NCBI GenBank assembly: GCA_013152945.1
Contig: JAADFL010000014.1
Span: forward strand, 1-9,800
Reading direction: 5' to 3'
DNA from: Deltaproteobacteria bacterium
GTDB lineage: Bacteria; Myxococcota_A; JAADFL01
DNA: 9,800 nt
The position numbers were made by a program, and so were the translations under genes. The notes below the pieces were generated by a model. It was given only the letters and a program-made list of their open reading frames with translations, was not told the DNA's origin and searched no databases. Of the stretch, positions 1 to 5,195 are shown piece by piece. Each line of letters opens with the position of its first letter. The first letter of the stretch is position 1.

Positions 1-62
1 GCAGTGCAGGTCTCGGCCTTGTTCTCCTCCTTGGGCTGGGCCTCTTGAGAAGAAGGAAATAG
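1..62 (+). CDS. C-terminal end of an exported protein with a hydrophobic GL-rich anchor and RRRK tail (partial)
   Basis: Only the last 19 codons are visible, read in the frame starting at base 3 and ending at the TAG at 60-62. They encode a continuous Gly/Leu/Val hydrophobic helix followed directly by Arg-Arg-Arg-Lys and the stop. This is the layout of C-terminal sorting tails (PEP-CTERM, MYXO-CTERM and similar tripartite signals), in which a transmembrane helix and a basic cluster end a secreted protein. The diagnostic motif that would lie just before the helix is outside the window, so the tail class cannot be named. A strong terminator about 35 bp downstream supports this being the real end of a gene. 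Confidence 0.6.
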   Translation, partial: SAGLGLVLLLGLGLLRRRK

Positions 63-95
63 CACGGCATTATTACCCCACATTCCCTTATTATC

Positions 96-130
96 AGGGC
101 CGCGGAGCAAAACCGCGGCCCTTGATTTTG
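96..130 (+). terminator. Rho-independent terminator
   Basis: A perfect 9-bp GC-rich stem (GGGCCGCGG at 97-105 with CCGCGGCCC at 113-121), extended by an A96-T122 pair, encloses a 7-nt loop and is followed by the T-rich stretch TTGATTTTG. It lies 34 bp after the partial gene that ends at 62 and is the expected transcription end for that gene. It also separates that gene from the radical SAM locus downstream. Confidence 0.85.
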
Positions 131-144
131 TACAATAACAGTCG

Positions 145-180
145 ACATGGACACCATGTTTCACTTGACACCGAGTGTCA
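145..180 (+). promoter_or_regulatory. Putative operator/promoter with two tandem 15-bp dyads
   Basis: Two inverted repeats of the same 6-3-6 layout lie side by side. ACATGG-aca-CCATGT is at 145-159 and TGACAC-cga-GTGTCA is at 166-180. Their centres are 21 bp apart, two helical turns. A perfect TTGACA hexamer (165-170) overlaps the second dyad and could be a -35 element, but the hexamer 17 bp downstream (CATGCT at 188-193) is a poor -10. The layout suits a dimeric regulator binding on one face of the helix and controlling the downstream ORFs. The promoter assignment is weak. Confidence 0.35.
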
Positions 181-199
181 GTAAATTCATGCTTCCTCT

Positions 200-301
200 A
201 TGAAAAAAGGTTCGTGCCCGAGGTATAGAAAACAGGAAATAATACTCTTTTCGGTGGAAAGATATTTAATGGAGAACATACGGAATGAGAGATCGTATTG
301 A
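200..301 (+). CDS. Small 33-codon ORF translationally overlapping the radical SAM gene
   Basis: ATG at 200 opens a 33-residue basic ORF (MKKGSCPRYR at the N-terminus, ENIRNERSY at the C-terminus) that ends at TGA 299-301. The last base of its stop is the first base of the radical SAM start codon (TGATG), the arrangement typical of translational coupling. It has one Cys, several Arg/Lys and Tyr residues, no membrane segment and no recognised family. No convincing Shine-Dalgarno lies before 200; internal starts at GTG 254 or ATG 269 would give shorter peptides. It could be a leader peptide, a precursor substrate for the radical SAM enzyme, or a chance ORF. An in-frame stop at 182-184 limits it upstream. 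Confidence 0.3.
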   Translation: MKKGSCPRYRKQEIILFSVERYLMENIRNERSY

Positions 302-2040
302 TGCAGCAGGAACATGTCGAATATCGATTTATTTTAACAGCACCGGCTAACCGGAACCGGGTATGGATCACACGCCTTGGATCCTGCAACAACAACTGTA
401 TATTCTGCAACCAGGAAGAATATCTGGCAAATCGAGATGTGTTTTCCTGTAATTCCCCGTTGTGCCTAATCGAAAAAGTCGAGTGCACGAGCTTGGGACA
501 GGACACGGAGATCGTGTTAACCGGGTCGGAAATGACCATGTTGCCATGGCTATGCGAACTGGTAACAGCCCTTTCGAAACTTTACACAGGCAAAATTACC
601 CTGGAAACCAACGGCCGAATGCTCGCCTATGAGAGGTATGCGGAACACCTGGCACAATGTGGTGTTTCACTGTTTTCCATTTCCCTGCATTCCATGGACC
701 AGGCAATCCACGACCAAATAACCAGGACGAGCAGCAGTTTCGCCCAAACAATGCAGGGCTTGAATAATGTTGGCCGTTTGGGGGCCGCATGGGAAATAAG
801 GTGTTCATTGACCAGGGCTAATTTGATTTCGCGAGAACTCCAATCAATTGCCGGGTTGGTATCAAACAAGGAAGGTTTGGGAATATCCTTTTCACTTTCT
901 GCAAAACGCTCAACAGGTCCTTGTTTGAAGGATTGCGGCGAGGCTGTACGGCCGGCTATTGCAATGGCCCTGGACAAGGGGGGAATATACGCAGGTGTTA
1001 AGGGCTTGCCCTTTTGCATGCTCCGGGGCCTGGAATCATGCGTACAAGATTTCGATCCATTGGACCTGCATAAATACCATGGAATGGAAACACCATCAGA
1101 CAAATGTGTTAAGTGTGCCATGCTTGCGGATTGCGGCACTGGCAGATATGGACTCTTGCTAAAGCAGGATTCGGCGGACATCACTCCGTTGACCGGTTTA
1201 AAGTATGTTTTCATCCCGCTGTCCGGTCCATGTGACAATCATTGCATCTTTTGTTGCAAGGGAGACTCTGGCGGCAAGGCGGTTGAACCGGTTCAACCGG
1301 TAATGAAAGCCATTCGGCGGTTCGATGCGTCCCGAAAGCTGAAACCGCTCATCGGAGGCACTGAACCCCTGATCCATCCCGGGCTGTTCCCATTATTGCA
1401 TGAGCTCAAAGCAACCGGTTTTTCGGGCATCGAGATACAAACAACCGGCCGCCGGCTGAGCTCCATGTACATTATCAATAAACTTGCAGCGCTTGAAATA
1501 AAGGGTTTCCACATTCCAATATATGGTTCAACAAGCGAAATACATGACAAGATCACCTATTCCAAAGGAAGTTTCAAAGACACGGTACAAGGAATAGGAA
1601 ATGCTTTGAACAATGGATTCCAAGTTCATCTGCATACATTGCTGCTTGTCCAAAATAAGGCACAATGGCAAGAGGTCGGCAAGTTTGCCAAACAAGAGTT
1701 CGGTTTGAACGTCACGTACCTCATGCCCTTTCCAGATACAGAGGATGCTTCGAAATATAAGACGTGTGTTCCAAGGTTTTCCGACGTACCAAGGAATTTG
1801 CTTGAAAACATGGATATCGGTATTCCCTGTATACAAAATCCCGACAAAAAAAATGGAATTCTCAAACCGTCCATGAGGGAAACAATGATTCTCCTTGTAC
1901 CACCGAAGCGGAGAAGCACATGGGTAAAGCTTTCAACGTGCTCGAAGTGTTCAGTGAATTCATCATGCACCGGTATATGGCCAGGCTATCTCGAGGTATA
2001 TGGTGATTCGGAATTCAAGCCCATTTTAAGCAATCCTTGA
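301..2040 (+). CDS. Tandem double radical SAM protein with two Cys-rich tails
   Basis: This 579-residue protein consists of two radical SAM modules in a row. Module 1 has the cluster motif C29-x3-C33-x2-C36, a beta-strand LETNGR (101-106), an SLH...IHDQITR segment (129-142) and a Cys group C269, C272, C278. Module 2 has C311-x3-C315-x2-C318 followed by an extra C319, a proper GGTEP (352-356), the matching YGS...IHDKIT segment (408-419) and a Cys group C547, C550, C556 before a Tyr-rich end. Each module should bind a 4Fe-4S cluster and S-adenosylmethionine; the trailing Cys may ligate an auxiliary cluster. In module 1 the GGEP-type SAM-contact motif is replaced by TGSEM (74-78). The substrate is unknown. 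The family resembles uncharacterised deltaproteobacterial radical SAM proteins with C..C.....C tails. ATG 301 is chosen because GAGAG lies 9 nt upstream at 287-291; TTG 298 is an unlikely alternative and TGA at 286 blocks further extension. Confidence 0.85.
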   Translation: MQQEHVEYRFILTAPANRNRVWITRLGSCNNNCIFCNQEEYLANRDVFSCNSPLCLIEKVECTSLGQDTEIVLTGSEMTMLPWLCELVTALSKLYTGKITLETNGRMLAYERYAEHLAQCGVSLFSISLHSMDQAIHDQITRTSSSFAQTMQGLNNVGRLGAAWEIRCSLTRANLISRELQSIAGLVSNKEGLGISFSLSAKRSTGPCLKDCGEAVRPAIAMALDKGGIYAGVKGLPFCMLRGLESCVQDFDPLDLHKYHGMETPSDKCVKCAMLADCGTGRYGLLLKQDSADITPLTGLKYVFIPLSGPCDNHCIFCCKGDSGGKAVEPVQPVMKAIRRFDASRKLKPLIGGTEPLIHPGLFPLLHELKATGFSGIEIQTTGRRLSSMYIINKLAALEIKGFHIPIYGSTSEIHDKITYSKGSFKDTVQGIGNALNNGFQVHLHTLLLVQNKAQWQEVGKFAKQEFGLNVTYLMPFPDTEDASKYKTCVPRFSDVPRNLLENMDIGIPCIQNPDKKNGILKPSMRETMILLVPPKRRSTWVKLSTCSKCSVNSSCTGIWPGYLEVYGDSEFKPILSNP

Positions 2041-2071
2041 TAATTCGGGCCTGTAATTTCATATATATAAT

Positions 2072-2905
2072 TCAATGATTGAATGCCTTTGCCAGGGCAA
2101 CCAGGATTCCCTGGGCCGACATATCGACCAGTGTTGTATAAATGCCCCCGGCCAATCTTGCAATCTCTCTGCCCATACCGGGTTCTTGCCAAGTCGCATC
2201 CGTGTCCATAAAAATGAAGGGAAATTTCTCTTTTGCCACTGCTGCCGCCGCCAAGCGGGCTTCTTGAACCGCATCACCGGATCTTATCGGCGAGTTTGGC
2301 TTGCCGTCTGAAATCACCACCATTACCGGGACCGATCCTTTCATCCTTGTACGCTCCCGCCTTAATTCACCGACAGCCTTTTCAATACCAGCAGCCAGGG
2401 GTGTCTTTCCGCCGGCAGGCAAACGGCTCAAGTACCGGCGCGCCTGATCCACACTGTTTGTCAGCGGCAGGAGCAACTTTGCCTCAACTCCCCGGAATGT
2501 CACTAATCCCACCCTGTCACGCTTTCGGTAGGCATCTGTCAGGATTGACAAAACAGCAGCCTTTGCTTCTCTCAAGCGCTGATTCTTGCGCATCGATCCA
2601 CTGGCGTCTACTACGAACATTATTGAGGCTCCAATCCGCTTTTCTCTTATCTTCTCTCTCCAATCCTGGTTTTCGAATTTCATGGTTCCGGTCATGTTGT
2701 CTTGAAGGGCCATGCTCCTTTGGACCTGGTATGGTGCTGCCGCGATGATGGTTGCAGTCAAGGCCGGATCCCTTACCTTTTTTGTTGCCGGCCTTCTGGA
2801 ACCGGTCATTGTTCCCTTTGCATCCAAGCTTTCGGCTCTTAACCTCCTGCCTGTTGCCGAGGAACCGCCTGCTGTGAAGGGCCTGAAGGAAAGGCCGGAT
2901 TTCAT
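2072..2905 (-). CDS. VWA-domain chelatase D part (ChlD/CobT-like), probably expressed by frameshift from the upstream AAA gene
   Basis: From the ATG at 2905 this frame gives 277 residues: a basic, Arg-rich linker (about 1-45), then the ChlD-type segment DPALTATIIAAAPYQ and a VWA domain. MIDAS metal-site residues are intact: DASGS at 100-104, the Thr in GGKTPL at 165-170, and Asp in ISDGKPN at 199-205. This is the C-terminal half of magnesium/cobalt chelatase D subunits, which organises the AAA ring and contacts the large metal-inserting subunit. The ATG has no Shine-Dalgarno; the bases before it read CTTTCAAG. The same frame is open upstream for 22 more codons (VIAHPKLDIN...) to base 2971, exactly at the poly-A end of the AAA frame, so the natural product is probably a 663-residue I-D fusion covering 4062 to 2072. 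The stop faces the radical SAM stop about 30 bp away. No terminator was seen downstream. Confidence 0.85.
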   Translation of the reverse strand: MKSGLSFRPFTAGGSSATGRRLRAESLDAKGTMTGSRRPATKKVRDPALTATIIAAAPYQVQRSMALQDNMTGTMKFENQDWREKIREKRIGASIMFVVDASGSMRKNQRLREAKAAVLSILTDAYRKRDRVGLVTFRGVEAKLLLPLTNSVDQARRYLSRLPAGGKTPLAAGIEKAVGELRRERTRMKGSVPVMVVISDGKPNSPIRSGDAVQEARLAAAAVAKEKFPFIFMDTDATWQEPGMGREIARLAGGIYTTLVDMSAQGILVALAKAFNH

Positions 2906-2967
2906 CTTGAAAGCATGATCTGGTTCATCAATGGAGAGGTCGTTGATGTCCAGCTTGGGATGAGCGA

Positions 2968-4062
2968 TTACTTTTTTTTTTCAGAAAAGGAAACCGGTGA
3001 TTCCAGATCACTGGCCGGTCTTTGCTTCATCCTTTCAATGGTTTGTCGTACCTGGCCCAGGGCTTGAGGAGAATCGTCGAAAGGACTTTTCCTCAACCTG
3101 TGGGGATAGGCCAATTCAGCGGCGGCAAATAGATGCTCATCTTCAACTTTGGTACGCCCTGCCAATGCAGCCAAACCACAGGCCGCCTTCACAGCGGCAA
3201 TCTCGGCACGATGTCCGTCAACACCCAGTTCTTCCGAAAGTCTTGCAGCCTTTTCCAGGATGGCATTTGACGGTTTGATATCTGAAATCATTTTTCTTGC
3301 CATGACGATTGAATCTGACAGGCGCTTTTCCTGATCAGTCCACAAAGAACAAAACTTTGAAGGGTCTCTTTCAAAGTCAAGGATTCGTCTCAGGACCTCG
3401 ACTCTCTGGTCATGTCTATCAGCAGCGCTGACCTCGACCGAAAGATCAAAGCGATCTGTGAGTTGGGGCCTCAAGTCACCCTCTTCCGGGTTCATCGTGC
3501 CGATCAAAATCAAACGGCTTGGGTGTGCATTACGCACACCCTCTCTTTCTACTATATTGGTTCCAAAAGCTGCTACGTCCAAAAGCAAATCAACAATGTG
3601 GTCGGGCAATAAGTTTACCTCGTCGATGTACAATATACCACGGTTGGCTTCAGCCAGGAGACCGGGGCGATATCTTCTCTTTCCCTCCTTGATCGCCGAT
3701 GTCAGGTCGATATCGCCTGTAATCCGATCCTCCGTGCAACCTACCGGCAGGTTGACAAACGGCATCGGGCGTTGGACGATTTCGATGTCTTGGCCTGATT
3801 TCAGAAGGCCGATGCACGATTCACATGCCGAGGCCGGATCATCCGGATCGCAACCATAGGGACAACCCTTTATAGCCTGTTGTACCGGCATCAGCTTGGT
3901 AAGGGCCCTTGCAACGGTGGATTTCCCAGTGCCTCTTTCTCCCCGAATGACAACGCCCTTTAAACCGGGGTGAACCAGGCACAATAGCAGAGCATTCTTC
4001 AAAGTTTCTTGATTTACAATAGCGGAAAAAGGAAATCCGGGATTATCCGAGCCCAACGACAT
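2968..4062 (-). CDS. AAA+ ATPase subunit of metal chelatase (ChlI/BchI/CobS-like), zero-frame product
   Basis: This 364-residue MoxR/ChlI-class AAA+ ATPase has a perfect Walker A (GERGTGKST, 41-49), Walker B (ILYIDEVN, 143-150), and the sensor region GTMNPEEGDLRPQLTDRF (188-205) typical of magnesium chelatase I subunits. A sensor-2-like GVDGHRAEI follows at 280-288. A four-Cys insertion (C67, C71, C80, C83), common in fused chelatase I-D proteins, may bind metal. I subunits form a hexameric ATPase ring that works with the D and H/CobN subunits to insert Mg or Co into a tetrapyrrole. The start has GGAG 8 nt upstream. The protein ends in SEKKK with the TAA directly after the A10 run, and the -1 frame continues into the VWA region. 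Which metal it handles cannot be decided here; fused proteins of this type usually pair with CobN for cobalamin. Confidence 0.9.
   Translation of the reverse strand: MSLGSDNPGFPFSAIVNQETLKNALLLCLVHPGLKGVVIRGERGTGKSTVARALTKLMPVQQAIKGCPYGCDPDDPASACESCIGLLKSGQDIEIVQRPMPFVNLPVGCTEDRITGDIDLTSAIKEGKRRYRPGLLAEANRGILYIDEVNLLPDHIVDLLLDVAAFGTNIVEREGVRNAHPSRLILIGTMNPEEGDLRPQLTDRFDLSVEVSAADRHDQRVEVLRRILDFERDPSKFCSLWTDQEKRLSDSIVMARKMISDIKPSNAILEKAARLSEELGVDGHRAEIAAVKAACGLAALAGRTKVEDEHLFAAAELAYPHRLRKSPFDDSPQALGQVRQTIERMKQRPASDLESPVSFSEKKK
2971..2981 (-). other. Putative programmed -1 frameshift/transcriptional slippage site (A10G) joining chelatase I and D frames
   Basis: On the coding strand the run is GAA AAA AAA AAG followed by the zero-frame stop TAA (2970-2968). 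It contains A-AAA-AAG in the correct phase, the same -1 slippery heptamer used by Escherichia coli dnaX. Slipping back one base gives GTA ATC GCT ..., which is open through 22 codons into the VWA ORF. Adding one A by RNA-polymerase slippage on ten A residues would give the same result. A possible stimulatory stem-loop lies downstream at 2953-2920 (CTGG/CCAG and CATCAA/TTGATG, 11-nt loop), but it begins 17 nt after the heptamer, further than usual. No clear upstream Shine-Dalgarno-like stimulator was seen. Confidence 0.75.
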
Positions 4063-4100
4063 TAATTTTCTCCGCTAAATCTTTCCACCTGCCGAAACAA

Positions 4101-5132
4101 TCAAACAATTCCCGGCCTATCATGCCCGTGCTCTGGTTGTTCATCCTGAATGCCAAGAAAATATTCGGCTTCCCGGACTATGGTATTCCAAATCTCCCTT
4201 TCCAACTCTGAAATGCTCCTGCAATATGATTCCAGGTTGTCTTTGAACAATATGACTCTTACCTCTCCTTTAACATCTCCGCCTTCAATCTCGTGCTGCT
4301 CAAAAAATCCGGGGGCTCTCGGGTCCACGCCATCCTCCACCAGTTCCGGGGTCGGCCGTCCCTGTACCACGATGTCCACGTTTCCGAGTTTTTTTGACAA
4401 TTCGTCCGGCAGACTCTCAATCACCCTGTCCGCAAGGTTTTCGAATTCCTCGACAGACAATTTACTACTATTCGGAGATTGAGCCATACTTTCCAACTCT
4501 AAAACCCTTTGAAATTCCCATACAGCCTCTTCTTCCTCGCCCCGCTTAAGGTGAACAAGTGCAAGGGCATAGTGGTTTTCCGGGTTGCCTTCTTCCCGTT
4601 CTATCAGGTCCGTCAACTCTATGAAGGCCTCATCCAGTCTTCCGGTCTCAAAAAGAACCCTTGATCGAAGTTGCATGTAATCGGAGCGCAGGTGCATTGG
4701 TCCCGAAATACTATCCAGGTCTTCCATGGCCTCTTCGGCCTTTCCCATGTTCAGCATGGCGTCGGCACGCATTATTCTCGCCAGGGAAACCGCCTCGACC
4801 TCTTCTTTCCCCTTGACCCGTGAATCGATTATACCAGATGCAATCCGCGCAGCTTCTTTGAAATCCCTCGAATAATCCAAGTGGGTTTCAACTGCGGACA
4901 AAGCGGCCTCGAAGTAATCCGGCTCTATTTTGGCCGCCCTCTCGAACAATGCCAGTGCTTCATCAAGGGCGCCGAGTTCCTTCAATGCCCTGCCCAACAG
5001 CGTCAGGGCTTCGGGCTCGCTTGGGAAAAAAGCAAGAACCTCCTTGGCCGTCCTTCTGGCACTTTCGAAATCACCTTCAAGGATCTTTTCCCATCCCTTT
5101 TTCAACAATGCACTTGCATCTTCATCTTTCAT
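4101..5132 (-). CDS. TPR protein with a C-terminal degenerate zincin-like (minimal metallopeptidase) domain
   Basis: This 343-residue soluble protein starts with tetratricopeptide-type helical repeats: about 8-75 in two clear units, further helices to about 175, and another unit around PENHYALALVHLKRGEEEEA. Its C-terminal 100 residues resemble the small zincin-like metallopeptidase family, with LPDELSKKLGNVDIVVQGRP, then VILFKDNLE and a helix that should carry HExxH. Here that helix reads REAEYFLGIQDE (320-331): both zinc-binding His are replaced (R320, Y324) while the Glu is kept. It is therefore probably a non-catalytic scaffold. ATG 5132 is preferred, with GGGAG about 12 nt upstream; an in-frame TTG at 5156 would add 8 residues but has no ribosome site. 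It lies 63 bp after the ceramidase-like gene and 38 bp before the chelatase gene, consistent with cotranscription. Confidence 0.8.
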   Translation of the reverse strand: MKDEDASALLKKGWEKILEGDFESARRTAKEVLAFFPSEPEALTLLGRALKELGALDEALALFERAAKIEPDYFEAALSAVETHLDYSRDFKEAARIASGIIDSRVKGKEEVEAVSLARIMRADAMLNMGKAEEAMEDLDSISGPMHLRSDYMQLRSRVLFETGRLDEAFIELTDLIEREEGNPENHYALALVHLKRGEEEEAVWEFQRVLELESMAQSPNSSKLSVEEFENLADRVIESLPDELSKKLGNVDIVVQGRPTPELVEDGVDPRAPGFFEQHEIEGGDVKGEVRVILFKDNLESYCRSISELEREIWNTIVREAEYFLGIQDEQPEHGHDRPGIV

Positions 5133-5195
5133 AATCAGTAAGTTCTCCCGCCCCAATTGCTATGGTGATAATAACGCTGTTCAGGTACAAAGAGC

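Noticed and set aside
165-193. Confident sigma-70 promoter using TTGACA at 165-170
   Set aside because: The best-spaced -10 (CATGCT) matches the consensus at only half its positions, so it is kept only as part of the low-confidence regulatory feature.
627-1238. 203-codon minus-strand ORF inside the radical SAM gene
   Set aside because: It is antisense to conserved radical SAM motifs and shows no recognisable domain; it is a shadow frame.
2071-2083. Inverted repeat TTCAAT-g-ATTGAA between the convergent genes as a bidirectional terminator
   Set aside because: The one-base loop cannot form a normal hairpin, the stem is AT-rich and there is no flanking T-tract.
2233-2748. 171-codon + strand ORF antisense to the VWA domain
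   Set aside because: It lies opposite conserved MIDAS sequence and is a low-complexity Pro/Ser/Leu translation typical of shadow frames.
2072-2970. Chelatase D part as a simple pseudogene caused by frameshift mutation
   Set aside because: Both halves keep all key residues and no other disruption is seen, and the slip site is an in-phase efficient heptamer. Decay is less likely than programmed slippage, though sequencing error cannot be excluded.
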